DNA from: Brienomyrus brachyistius
Taxonomy: Eukaryota > Chordata > Actinopteri > Osteoglossiformes > Mormyridae
Length of the DNA: 64,000 nucleotides
Assembly: GCF_023856365.1 (NCBI RefSeq)
Contig: NC_064551.1
Location: 18,538,349-18,602,348 of the forward strand
Reading direction: 5' to 3'
The notes beneath the pieces were generated by a model. The model saw only the letters and a list, made by a program, of their open reading frames with translations. It was not told where the DNA came from and did no database searches. Positions 37,235 to 47,225 of the stretch are shown one piece after another. Numbering within the stretch: position 1 is the stretch's first letter; the number at the start of each line of letters is the position of its first letter. The translations under genes were made by a program, and so were the position numbers.

Positions 37235-38362
37235 GTAAAGTGAATAGTCACCTCGATGTGGAAACCGCTTATGGTGATCATGCCTGTGTGGGTGAAATGG
37301 ATCACTACAGTATAAGCGGATGATGATTATAGCCGATTTTTCCCTTTTTCTTTATGTCTGGCAGTTTAGTGCCAGACATAAATACCTAATAGGCATTTTT
37401 ATACCTAATAGGCATTTTTTTTCTTTTTATGCACTTTGGGATGCGTCTAGGTCAGATACGACCAAAATATTTTTCTTATTTCAGAAGTGGAAAAAAAAAT
37501 ATTGCTCTCAGATTCTGTTCAGTTGTAGCTTTTTAAAATAATGTACCTTGCTTTGTGTTTGTTTAAAATGCCATTACCTGCTGCTTACTGGGCCGCTGAA
37601 AATGTCTGGCCCAGCTAAATTTCTTGGTCTGTAAATCTGGCCCAACTACTTTCCAGACCTGGACCAGCCCTACTGAATCATACACTAATGTTATTCTGTT
37701 ATGTGGGCTGTTGTGATAGGGAGATTTGCAGGATGCCGCACAACGGGTGGTGTCCCTGCTGCAGAATGCCGTCTGAACCAGCACCTAGAGACAGTGAGGG
37801 TTGTTGTTATCACCTTAATATTGTATATACGCAATCTGTTATTACTTAACTAATTTAATTGTAATGTATTCTTCTGATATGTTGTGCACAGCTAACAAAA
37901 AAGAGAAAAATGCAAAACCAAAGGAAGGCTTTCTTTTCTCTTAAAAGTCTTTTTTCTAAACCAATTGAAAGTCAGTTAGAGGGGTGTTCATTATCAGTAT
38001 TGTTGCTGGCATTTCTGAAAATGTGCCAATTTTAGTCAAGTGGCTACTTTTCAAATGCAGTCCCTGGCCAAGTTGAAGAAAGCCATTAAGTCGGGTTAAA
38101 ACAAAGTTCACGAAGACTACATGATAATATTAAGCACTGACATACCAAACAACAAAAGTTTTGTTTACTTTGCAGAAAGCAATTTAAGGGCTTTCAAGTT
38201 CTCACAAATAAAAAAAGAGAAGATTTTCCCACTGTAGCCAAATACAGTTTCTGTAGGGGGGGGGGGGGTGACAATTTGTAGTAATAACTATTTCCTGCTG
38301 AAAAACTCTGGTAAACTATCCACATGTCTCTGAATATCTGTGAGTCCCGAGACCTCCATGAC

Positions 38363-39612
38363 GGGATAGCCAGCATGGATTTAGGAGAGGTAGATCCTGT
38401 TTAACAAATCTGTTGGAGTTTTTTGAGGAAGCTACTCAGGAAGTTGATGATAAGAAGGCCTATGATGTCATCTACTTAGATTTCCAAAAGGCTTTTGATG
38501 TTGTCCCCCACAAGAGGCTCCTACTTAAACTCAAAGCGACAGGTATTTTAGGTACCGTAGCGACCTGGATTGATAACTGGTTAACAGATAGGAAACAGCG
38601 AGTAGTTATAAGAGGCACAATGTCACAGTGGGCTTGCGTTCATAGTGGGGTACCGCAGGGTTCGATTTTAGGACCACTATTGTTCCTAATTTACATAAAT
38701 GATATGGATACCAATATATACAGTAAACTGGTGAAATTTGCAGATGACACCAAGGTGGGTGGTGTAGCAGATACTGAATTAGTGGCTCAGCAGCTACAGC
38801 GGGATCTTGATTTAATTAGTGACTGGGCCGATACCTGGCAGATGAAATTTAACGTCGATAAATGTAAGGTACTCCATCTAGGGAGCAGAAATATAAAGTA
38901 CAGGTATTTCATGGGTGTCACTGAAATAAAGGTAGCTGATCATGAGAAAGACCTTGGTGTGTATGTTGATGCTTCCATGTCCCATTCTCGCCAGTGTGGG
39001 GAAGCAATAAAAAAGGCCAATAGGATGTTGGGGTATATCTCCAGGTGTGTGGAGTTTAAGTCAAGGGAGGTAATGCTAAGATTATACAATTCCTTGGTGA
39101 GACCTCACCTAGAATATTGTGTGCAGGTTTGGTCACCATATCTTAAAAAGGACATTGTGGCCTTAGAAAAGGTGCAGCGTAGGGCCACAAAAATGATTCC
39201 TGGTCTTAGAGGAATGTCATACGAGGAACGGTTACTTGAGCTAAATCTGTTCAGTCTCAAGCAAAGGAGACTGAGGGGGGACATGATCCAGGTATATAAG
39301 ATTCTAACAGGTTTGGATGCTGTTCAACCAAATAGTTACTTCAGCATTAGTTTAAATACACAAACTCGTGGCCATAGGTGGAAATTAGCGGGAGAACATT
39401 TCAAGCTGGATTTAAGGAAGCACTTCTTTACACAGCGTGTAGTCAGAGTGTGGAATAGCCTTCCTGATAATGTAGTGCAAGCTGAATCCTTGGGTTCCTT
39501 TAAATCAGAGCTAGATAAGATTTTAACGACTCTGAGCTATTAGTTTAGTTCTCCCCAAGCGAGCTTGATGGGCCGAATGGCCTCCTCTCGTTTGTATAGT
39601 TCTTATGTTCTT
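38363..39612 (+). mobile_element. 5'-truncated CR1/L2-like LINE inserted in right arm only
   Basis: The right-arm sequence GACCTCCATGAC is interrupted, and ATGACACATAGATA resumes after the element. The uninterrupted left arm reads ACCTCCATGACACATAGATA in complement. The 5-bp duplication ATGAC (38358-38362, 39613-39617) brackets it. The 3' UTR has GGGCCGAATGGCCTCCTCTC and a TTCTTATG tail, as in the fragment at 1150-1459. Confidence 0.93.
38369..39543 (+). CDS. LINE reverse transcriptase, N-terminally truncated
   Basis: The frame is open from the element's 5' break (SQHGFRRGRSCLTNLLEFF) to the stop at 39541-39543, about 390 codons. The reverse-transcriptase palm is present: YLDFQKAFDVVPHKRLL, then HSGVPQGSILGPLLFLIYIN and the catalytic LVKFADDTKVGG, followed by the thumb and the C-terminal WNSLPDNVVQAESLGSFKSE. 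From family knowledge this fits the CR1/L2/Rex1 side of non-LTR elements. The endonuclease domain and the first RT motifs are missing through 5' truncation, so it cannot mobilise itself. The lack of stops suggests a recent insertion. Confidence 0.88.
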
Positions 39613-39737
39613 ATGACACATAGATATAAGTTGCCAGTGTTGATCGGCAGGAAATCTTCTCCAAAGCCCCACCACCACCTCACACCAATCCACCCAGGGC
39701 TGTAGATGGACAAACTTCAAATAAATTTGATGTTAAT

Positions 39738-40417
39738 ACAAACCGGATCAACTTGTGGTTTGTGTCCACGTGTACCAGAGACAAAGGCCCTGGTACAGAG
39801 TACATTCTGCGTACAACACAGCCAAGACTTGACAACCTTGATATGATGCCCATGGAATCAACCCTATGCATGGAGGCTGCAACTCTTCTCCACCAAACCC
39901 TGTAGCCCATTGACTGCAGCCTCCCTTTGACCATCCTGTAGCCTGCATTTGCTAGATCATTCTTGACAGAAGAAACCAAATTGTCAAGTTCCTCATCACT
40001 GATGGAATTATATGTGTCCCTAACACAGAGCTCATACTCTTTCATTCTTAAGATTGTTCTTCTTGAAACACCCATCAGTGTGGCTATGCAAGGCACAGGA
40101 AGTTAAGTATGGAGCATTTCTTTCAAACGTTGCTCTTCAATCAAAATCTTGGGTCGTCCAATGGTGGCAGCGACTTCCTGTGTGACACATGGGGCTGGAC
40201 GTTCCAGATGTGCCCTCACAAGGTCAAAGAGCTCTTGCAAAGCCAGGGTAATAGCAGGAGGTACTTCAATGTGATTAGACAGGGCCTGCAGAAGATACAG
40301 CTCCTGATGACAAAGGAACTCCAGGTAATCCAAATTTAGTGGAGTCGCGCTGAATCCCATTTCTATTTTATGCTGAAGACTTTCGAGAAGGTGGTATCTG
40401 AGCTGTTCACAGAACAA
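39738..40417 (-). pseudogene. integrase-like transposase N-terminal fragment, right arm
   Basis: Mirror copy of 25608-26203. It keeps a longer N-terminus (FCEQLRYHLLESLQHKIEMG) than the left copy but has an in-frame stop at 40100-40102, where the left arm reads Gln (CAA to TAA after EMLHT). It ends at the same point after LVHVDTNHKLIR. The two copies carry different lesions, so they decayed separately after the arms formed, while the common 3' truncation is older. Confidence 0.6.
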
Positions 40418-41367
40418 ATTATAGTTAATGAGGTGTCAAGATCTTGTCTCTGATCCACACACTAGGCCTACCATTCAAAAGTTTTAATCATGAAAATGAA
40501 ATGTTTTTGTTTTGTGAGGTGCTTGTTCATGTATGATGATGTAGTGGCTGCTCTGTTTGATCGTGGTAAACCTTTTCACAAACAATATAAGTGAAGAAGT
40601 ATGACATTAGATGTAAGGACCAGAGTCCAATAAAGTTAAATAAAATTCATCAAAAACACTTACTCACTGGAGATTCCAATGTAGCAGACAGACAACTTTA
40701 TGGCTTTAATAACGAGTGTATGTACAAGGACAAAAGATATTAAAAACCTCTCCATTCTAATGCTAATTTAATAAACATTAATAGATAGCACTTAAGGTGG
40801 TTTCGCCTATAGTCTGCTAACACTAACCCGAAATCTAATATCTGAGGAGCGCTCTTCCCAGGATTTGAATTTATTAAATTGATTTTGTGATGTTGTATTA
40901 AGAAATGTTATTCACAATGCAATTTACCGTACATTGGCCCATTCTTTTATATACGGTAAGACGAAGCGGGAAATTCCCAAATTATGACAGCAGACTGTGT
41001 ATAAATAATGTTGCACGAGATACCAGCTATACCGCATTGAATTTCAAGCTCTGCTTTAATTAAGACACACACGACTTCAATCCTTAACGTGGAATATGAA
41101 AACAGAATCTCTAAGAGATGTGAACTCAGTGTAAGACTTATTTGCTCCGACATCATGACAGTGTGAATCCCACATCCATTGGTCAATTATCTTCATCTTC
41201 TACCAAAGCAAATAGCCAATCGTAGTCAATATAAAAAAAAAAACAATCAAAGAAGCGGAGCCATTAGCCACTGTTCCCGCCTCCAAAGTGTCAAAATTCT
41301 TCCTGTCGAGCGAGTGAGCTCGTATAGGGGATGGGTTGTCAGCACGCGAGCGCACACACGCGCGATT

Positions 41368-41393
41368 CGACTTTTGGCACTAATTTTAACGCC
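41368..41393 (-). repeat. subterminal duplicate of the right TIR
   Basis: CGACTTTTGGCACTAATTTT then AACGCC repeats the terminal CGACTTTTGGCACTAATCTA then ACGCC about 115 bp further in. The left end has only one copy. Confidence 0.7.
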
Positions 41394-41480
41394 GAGGGAG
41401 CGAGAGCTGTACAATAGCGAGCGCGTAGAGAGTATGGGTTTTCTGCTCGCGAGCGCATGCGCGTGTGGTTTTTATGTGTA

Positions 41481-41508
41481 CGACTTTTGGCACTAATCTA
41501 ACGCCATA
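41481..41508 (-). repeat. right terminal inverted repeat
   Basis: The complement reads TATGGCGTTAGATTAGTGCC then AAAAGTCG, mirroring the left end. Confidence 0.75.
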
Positions 41509-41514
41509 GATTAT
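41509..41514. repeat. right target-site duplication GATTAT
   Basis: Identical to 24528-24533 and directly abutting the element's last base. Confidence 0.75.
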
Positions 41515-42763
41515 GTATCTGCAATAAACATACTATAGGTACACCGTGCACAGGGACGACGTGCGCGCCATAAACGTGCAGCGGCCGCACTGCAGTAAAC
41601 GCACATTATCAGCGGACTGTGGGAGCACGTGTCACTGGTCACATGACCCGCATGACCGATCACATGACACTCTCATATTTATGAGCGGTTGTCGTGCACC
41701 AGGAACTTGTCTGGCTTTATTATGCTGATGATTTTCTGCTGCAGTCTTGCTTTTGGGCGATGACTTCCTGCTTGTTTTGAAGCCCAGACTAAAGATTTTC
41801 AGCTCTTGGATTAAGAGGTACTTTGTATTTTATTACGCTGATGTCAATGCAGTATAATTATACCAAGAATAATTATAGCGTAATTAAAATCAAAAGCTGT
41901 TTGAAGTAAATACAGTTTTCATTGCCATACACTTTTATGTTTTCTTTCTGTGGTATGTTGTTCTCCGGGCTGAATTTTTTCCCTTTCTCGTGGTCTAAAA
42001 CACAGATGTTCAGCCTAGTAATATTACAGATGTACTCTGGGCTACCCTAAATACCCCATATGCTGTCGACAAAGCGATATAGCGTCTTGATTAATACAAA
42101 AATAGATTTCTGTTGCTCAAATGTTCTTGAGTAGTTGTTAACTAAGGCGAAACAGTGCTACGCGGTATACAGTAAGGTGATCCCTGTCAATCTGCCTTCA
42201 CTACGCTACCTGATCTTACGGTTATTACGGGAATAATTTATTCACGAAATAAATATCGCTTATTTAATATTAAATACCAGAAGCTGAAACAGCGTGAGCA
42301 TGTATGAAACAAATTTATTCAGTTACTCAGGGGCGTAATTATGTTAAACATGCAACCTTTTCTGTGACATTGTCCCCCCCCCCCAAATAATATGCTGAAT
42401 GCACCGATGTTCTTATCCTGACGGTCACCGGGAATATATAATTATATTTATCACTATTGTTGTTAAATCGATTGAATTACGTGGAAAATTTATTTTCCTT
42501 CCTCTCATAGCCTGGATGTTGAAGGGATTGACAGTGTCCTGTAATGCATAAGCAAGAAAGTTCCTTCTGCATTGTTACCCATCCGTTAAAATGCTCGTTA
42601 CAAACCAAATTAATACCTGTCAGCTGAGTGTTTACTATGGCTTCAGCAAACAGATCTCAGTGTTCAGCCCTACCCAGCTTCTCTGTAGGCAGGTGAACTG
42701 TCAGATGATCACTTCTTACAATGACAGTGAATTTACTGCCTGTTCTGTTGGTTTCTCTCCAAG
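41515..42763. other. naga upstream region
   Basis: A GC-rich patch at about 41540-41700 and an AT-rich remainder. The naga promoter and any 5' UTR exon should be here. CTCTCCAAG before the ATG could be a splice acceptor from an upstream untranslated exon. No TATA or start site can be fixed. Confidence 0.3.
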
Positions 42764-42924
42764 ATGATATCTTCAGGGGGTTTCCTGGCCCTGTTCCTGT
42801 CTCTAACCACATTCTCCTTCGCTTTGGACAATGGTCTGATGAGGACACCTCCCATGGGTTGGTTGGCATGGGAACGCTTTCGATGCGACATCGACTGTAA
42901 AAATGACCCCAAGAATTGCATAAG
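42764..42924 (+). CDS. naga: naga coding exon 1
   Basis: 161 nt, signal peptide plus [20 protein letters not shown] to DPKNCI. Ends AG|GTAAAC. The ATG is the first in frame before the hydrophobic segment. Confidence 0.93.
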
Positions 42925-45900
42925 GTAAACGATTATTATTAAGTGCAAATTGAACAATACTGAATGTCATATGCAGACAGTATGAAGCTGGCAGGAGAGT
43001 ATCACGCAGTGAAGTGAGATGTGCGTTTCTGGGTGACGTACGCTTGGCTCAGCTATCATGTTGACTGTATACCCATCCAGCGAGAACCTCTTCAGGGACA
43101 TGGCGGACCGCCTGGCTGAGGATGGCTGGAAGGAGCTGGGATACGTCTATGTCAATATTGATGATTGCTGGTCTTCCATGGAGCGTGACAGCCAGGGCCG
43201 ACTGCAGGCAGACCCGACCAGGTGCGACTCCCCCTGGGGCTCGTCTTCTGCAGTGACTGTTTCTCCCAGAGTGAGGCGGGGTTCCTGACACAAAGCGTTC
43301 CTGTTCATTTCAACCATTCTATTGAAACCCTGCTGTACACAGAAAGATGTGAAACTGAAGTTCTGCTTTTCTATTCCGGTATTTCTGTACCTTCAGCGCA
43401 TGATTAGAATTTGGAGGGGGGTGGGGGTTGCGGTTTGGCATTGTGCCTCAGATAGGTTCACATCCCAGGTTCAGCAAACTGATATCACCATTGGGCCCTT
43501 GAACAAGCTCCTTAAGCCCCCGACTTCTCCAGAGACTGGCTGATAAGTTAAAGTACCTGATAAGTTAAATATACACAGTGTAATTTGGATGCTGCTGGGA
43601 AGCCATTTTCAGGGGCTATGAATCAGGACCCCATGGGTAGTCATGGCCAAATGAAACTTCATTTCCCACTCGATGGGTCTTTCTATTAAAAAAATGGCTC
43701 AAAGCATGCCCCAAAGCAAACCAAGAGCGCCATCTAGTGGGGCCAGAAAATACAGCAAGTGGTTCATGAAGCTTCATTTAGCCATCACTATGCATGGGTG
43801 TTTACGGTACATGTCTCTTGAAGGTAATATTACTCAAAGGTTTCTTCCTTGTACCTCTTATTAGCATGTGTGTATATTTAAAATATAGACAGTGCATATA
43901 TACCATAGAATATGCTAATTCTGTTACATTTCATGGTTGTTGTGTGGCTAATGACCGCATGCTCGGACTGATCCGGGACTGTGGCACAGTCTCACACTGC
44001 TGAAGGCATCTACCTCCTCTAGAGCTGACTCTCCCTTCATCTCCTGCCATCCCAGATTCCCAGGAGGAATCCCCAAACTGGCCCGCTACATCCATGACCG
44101 AGGCCTGAAACTGGGCATCTACGGGGACCTGGGCACGCACACCTGCGGCGGCTACCCGGGCACCACGCTCGACAAGATCAAGGTGGATGCTGAGACCTTC
44201 GCGGAGTGGGGTGTGGATATGCTGAAATTGGACGGCTGCTACTCTAACGCTACAGAGCAGGAGAAGGGTGAGTGGCGTGGAAGGATGGAGGGGACGGGAT
44301 CAGGACGCGGGGCTCGGGAAAGACACCAGGAGATGTCAGGTATCCACTGACAGCTCATAGATCTTGTGTCTCTCTGGTAGGTTATCCTTTGATGTCAGCG
44401 GCTCTGAATGCCACGGGCCGGCCGATTGGCTACTCCTGCAGCTGGCCCGCCTACCAGGGTGGGCTTCCTCCTAATGTAAGTCTGACCAAGGATGCAGTTG
44501 CTCTCCTTACTGAAGAGAGGTGCAGTAAATCCAGATAAGCTGCGTGACTGAGAATCCATTAATGGCTAAGCTTGTACATAGTCAGAGATGCACATACCTG
44601 GTAGACAAGTATGCATTTGGTGTATAAAGCGATATGCGTGGCAGTTTCTTGGTTTAACTGCACAAATTCATATAAACTATACCTTTGCACTGCTATGAGG
44701 AGAAATTATCATTCATTTTAACCGTTATACCACAAACGAAGTATGCATTTGCCCTAAAAAGGTTAAAATGCATAGTAATTTCATATGTAATTTCTGTATC
44801 TATACATCAAGCGCATACTTGCATACCGGTCATGTGCCTCCCTGTATGTAGCGCATCATACTTCAGAACCAAAGCATTTAGTAGAAAATCACTGTCTGTT
44901 GTTCTGTCTTCTGTTTACTTGCTTTTCTTTCCTGCACCCAAGAGTGTACTTAGCTGCCTTTAACTGTGACTCTACACAGGTAAACTACTCACTGCTGGGA
45001 GACATTTGTAATCTGTGGCGTAACTATGATGATATTGAGGACTCCTGGGCTAGTGTCCTGGGCATTGTGGATTGGTTCATGACCCACCAGGATATCCTGC
45101 AGCCTGCCGCCGGGCCTGGGAAATGGAACGACCCCGACATGGTGCGACCCTCCATAGAGTGGCTGTTTCTCTCGGTTTTCAGGTCTGTAGCTGCGAATTG
45201 ACACTAAAAAGGATAGGTTTTTCCACCCAGCTTGTCATCGGGGACTTCGGCCTCAGTGTGGAGCAGTCACGCTCCCAAATGGCACTCTGGGCCATCATGG
45301 CAGCTCCCCTCTTCATGTCCACTGACCTTCGCACTCTGAGCAGCGAGGCACGGGCCATTCTGCAGAACAAAGCTGTCATAGGCATCAATCAGGACCCCAT
45401 GGGTGTCCAGGGTAGGCGCCTGTTGAAGGTATGTTTACTCAAAGATATTTCGTTGTACTTCTCTATTAGCACCTGTATATTTTTTGTATATAGACCATAG
45501 AATATCTGTTACATTTCGTGTTTGCCTCTTTTCATCATGTCCTTTTCTCCAAGTTGATAGAGTGATGACTGTTCATCCTGTAGCTGGTCTGTCAGAACCA
45601 CAATGCCCCCCCTTCCTTCTTTTGCAGGAGAGCAGCGGCATTGAGGTGTTCTGGCGCCCCCTGTCGGATTCGGCTAGCACTCTTGTCTTCTTCAGCCGAC
45701 GCACTGACATGCCATACCGCTACACCACCAGCCTGGGGAAACTAAACTACACTTCAGGCGTCTATAAGGTCTGCTCCGGCCCTGCATGATCCTGCGCACT
45801 CCGCGTCAGCCCCCCTCGCCCCTTCCTGAACTCTGCCCCACCTCTCCCTCCATCTTCTCCTCGCAGGTGTACGATGTGTTCATGCAGAAGACGATGCCGA

Positions 45901-46040
45901 TGTTGAACGACGCCACAGAGTTTACGGTCTCCGTTAACCCCTCGGGGGTGGTTATGTGGTACCTGATCCCCAAAGGGGGCATCTGGGAGGAGGGTGCGAT
46001 GTACCCTGACCCCCGACACAGGTCCACAGTGATGTTGTGA
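42764..46040 (+). CDS. naga: alpha-N-acetylgalactosaminidase (eight coding exons)
   Basis: Lysosomal glycoside hydrolase family 27 enzyme that removes terminal alpha-linked N-acetylgalactosamine from glycoproteins and glycolipids. Eight exons join in phase to 427 codons (human about 411). Residues 1-21 form a signal peptide, followed by [20 protein letters not shown]. The nucleophile is Asp160 in MLKLDGC and the acid/base Asp lies in WNDPDM (252-257). The substrate-choosing loop is CSWPAYQ with Ser192 and Ala195. Known: NAGA has Ser and Ala there, whereas alpha-galactosidase A has Glu and Leu, so this is NAGA rather than GLA. N-glycosylation sequons occur at N165, N181, N205 and N363. The C-terminal beta-sandwich includes [19 protein letters not shown]. 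Introns are short (98-958 bp) with GT/AG ends. No lesion is seen. Confidence 0.96.
43081..43221 (+). CDS. naga: naga coding exon 2
   Basis: 141 nt, [17 protein letters not shown] to RLQADPTR. It includes YVNIDDCW, which contributes substrate-binding aspartates in GH27. Donor GTGCGA. Confidence 0.94.
43410..43560 (+). mobile_element. degenerate tRNA-derived SINE in naga intron 2
   Basis: GGTTCACATCCCAG resembles a B box, followed by TATCACCATTGGGCCCTTGA and CAAGCTCCTTAAGCCCC, as in other fish SINE bodies. The copy is degraded and its edges are approximate. Confidence 0.45.
43727..43740 (-). promoter_or_regulatory. CTCF-like core motif in naga intron 2
   Basis: The minus strand reads CCACTAGATGGCGC, a near-perfect match to the CTCF core (CCA, C/G, C/T, AG, A/G, G/T, GGC). 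The match is by eye only; no occupancy can be inferred. Confidence 0.4.
44056..44267 (+). CDS. naga: naga coding exon 3
   Basis: 212 nt, [20 protein letters not shown] to NATEQEKG, with the nucleophile Asp160. Acceptor CATCCCAG, donor GTGAGT. Confidence 0.95.
44381..44475 (+). CDS. naga: naga coding exon 4
   Basis: 95 nt, [20 protein letters not shown] to QGGLPPN, with the specificity loop Ser192/Ala195. Donor GTAAGT. Confidence 0.95.
44980..45141 (+). CDS. naga: naga coding exon 5
   Basis: 162 nt, [20 protein letters not shown] to [10 protein letters not shown], with the acid/base region. Acceptor CTACACAG, donor GTGCGA. Confidence 0.95.
45231..45428 (+). CDS. naga: naga coding exon 6
   Basis: 198 nt, [20 protein letters not shown] to [10 protein letters not shown], closing the TIM barrel. 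The preceding intron is only 89 bp. Donor GTATGT. Confidence 0.95.
45628..45768 (+). CDS. naga: naga coding exon 7
   Basis: 141 nt, [20 protein letters not shown] to TSGVYK. Acceptor TTTTGCAG, donor GTCTGC. Confidence 0.94.
45867..46040 (+). CDS. naga: naga coding exon 8 with stop
   Basis: 174 nt, [20 protein letters not shown] through [15 protein letters not shown] to a TGA at 46038. The C-terminal tail after YLIPKGG is longer than and unlike the human one. Acceptor CCTCGCAG after a 98-bp intron. Confidence 0.93.
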   Translation: MYDVFMQKTMPMLNDATEFTVSVNPSGVVMWYLIPKGGIWEEGAMYPDPRHRSTVML

Positions 46041-46168
46041 CCCCCGTGTGCGGAGAAGCTCTGCCTCACCTCCAGAGACCCCCAAGGGGTATAACTGCCA
46101 ATCAATGTTTACATCATTCAGGTAGCTACCAGCCAGTACTCCTGTTTTATTGATTTTATAAATTTCTA

Positions 46169-46174
46169 AATAAA
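46169..46174 (+). terminator. naga: naga poly(A) signal AATAAA
   Basis: A canonical AATAAA lies about 130 bp after the naga stop and is followed by TGTGTG and a T-run (46183-46196), the usual layout of a cleavage region. Confidence 0.75.
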
Positions 46175-46196
46175 ATGTGTGTTTTTTTTTTTTTTT

Positions 46197-47042
46197 AAGT
46201 TTGTTGATCTTGGCTGATTTTGAAGGAAGTGATATTGGAACTGATTATCAAACATATCCAGATGAAGATCTTGACCATGAAGTGCCTGACATTTCACCGT
46301 GAATGTATGAGTGCTCCTGCTGAGTTGGACAGTGGTGGAACTTGTAAATTGTGCTCCGTAAACAGCCAGTCAGGGTGATTAAAATCTTGGCAAACGGTAT
46401 TTGTGTGCTGTGGAGTGCTTGTTTCCGCTGACCCCCCCCTTTCCCCCACTGATTCTTCTCGAACTCTGACCAAGCTCTTCTCCGGCGTATTCCCTCCCTC
46501 CCTCGCCCACACTTTCTGTCATTCGTTCACTTCTTCATCCCATAATTTACAGTGGCCTGCAGTTCAGCCACATAAAAACCTTCAGGAAATTACTAGACTT
46601 TCCCCCCTGACCAAAGGGCGTTTTTTTATTTTTTTATTTTTTTAGGTAATGAGCCTCATAGAGTGGCATAAACACGCTTGTTGTTCTGGTTTGTACTCTG
46701 TCAGCGTTGTGATTAGCTTTTTTCCCCCATTTTGACAGCCTTGACACTTCCTGAGCGATAAGGCTACTATGGATACTGTGTCGTAATCCTGACCTTCAGA
46801 GCTGGTTCTGCTTGTAAAGCCACTGTGAGTTGTATACAGCTCCTTTTCTGGCCCGAACCTGACATACACACCCAAACCTATGATTAATAACCAATTGCAT
46901 ACTGGGTTTCCGTGAGGGTCAGTGGTTCTTCACTATCTACATCTGGAGGTCAGACCTGGGGTTGGTGAAACCTGCACTTTCAGCACTGGAGGTCACGCTA
47001 GGTCATAAATCTTCACTTTCTCCTGTATACTATCTGCCACCA
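46197..47042. other. downstream flank of naga
   Basis: No gene recognised. A T-rich tract lies at about 46621-46645. Confidence 0.35.
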
Positions 47043-47175
47043 CAGGGGTAGGCAACCTTGATCCTGCAGTGTCAGTATCCAGCAAGTTTTCTACCCTACC
47101 TGATGACTTACTACCTGCCTGGGATCAGGTGTGATTCATTAGAGTCCAGGTAGGATGGAAATCCTGGGTTGGCAT
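47043..47175 (+). mobile_element. possible hAT-type MITE fragment
   Basis: CAGGGGTAGGCAACCTTGAT and the following CAGCAAGTTTTCTACCCTAC resemble the 5' end of common fish hAT-derived miniature elements. The opposite terminal repeat is not found, so the call is weak. A (CCAT)n stretch lies at 47211-47225. Confidence 0.35.
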
Positions 47176-47225
47176 CCCAGGATTAGTGTAGCCTTCTCCT
47201 ATATTATCATCCATCCATCCATCCA

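Larger units (their letters stand above)
24534..41508. mobile_element. about 17-kb palindromic transposon-like element with captured tbxt fragments
   Basis: The whole interval is an inverted repeat: what is read rightward from 24534 reappears, reverse-complemented, leftward from 41508. Matching landmarks are frames at 24753-24992 and 40947-41186, the transposase fragment, three tbxt exons, SINEs, and the central cascade. Arms differ by scattered substitutions, several deletions and a LINE inserted only in the right arm, so this is not a trivial assembly copy. The ends read TATGGCGTTAAATTAGTGCC (left) and TATGGCGTTAGATTAGTGCC (right, complement), flanked by GATTAT on both sides. Known: TIRs plus a fixed-length duplication are the mark of cut-and-paste DNA transposons. 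Inferred: the palindrome moved as one unit. The family is unknown. An integrase-type transposase and 6-bp duplications would suit the IS3EU superfamily as I remember it, but that is unverified. Confidence 0.8.
32635..41508 (-). repeat. right arm of the giant palindrome
   Basis: About 8.9 kb, the reverse complement of the left arm. It is longer because of a 1.25-kb LINE insertion at 38363 and because it retains DNA deleted on the left. The centre at about 32634 comes from the mirrored SINE edges (31886 with 33383). Confidence 0.9.

Noticed and set aside
24534..41508. Palindrome as a simple assembly artefact
   Set aside because: Arms differ by substitutions, reciprocal deletions and a LINE with its own duplication, and the outer GATTAT repeats are outside the mirrored sequence. 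Long-read confirmation is still desirable.
42764..46040. Alpha-galactosidase A (gla) as the identity of the plus-strand gene
   Set aside because: The specificity loop reads CSWPAY (Ser, Ala) and the C-terminal half matches NAGA. GLA has Glu and Leu there.
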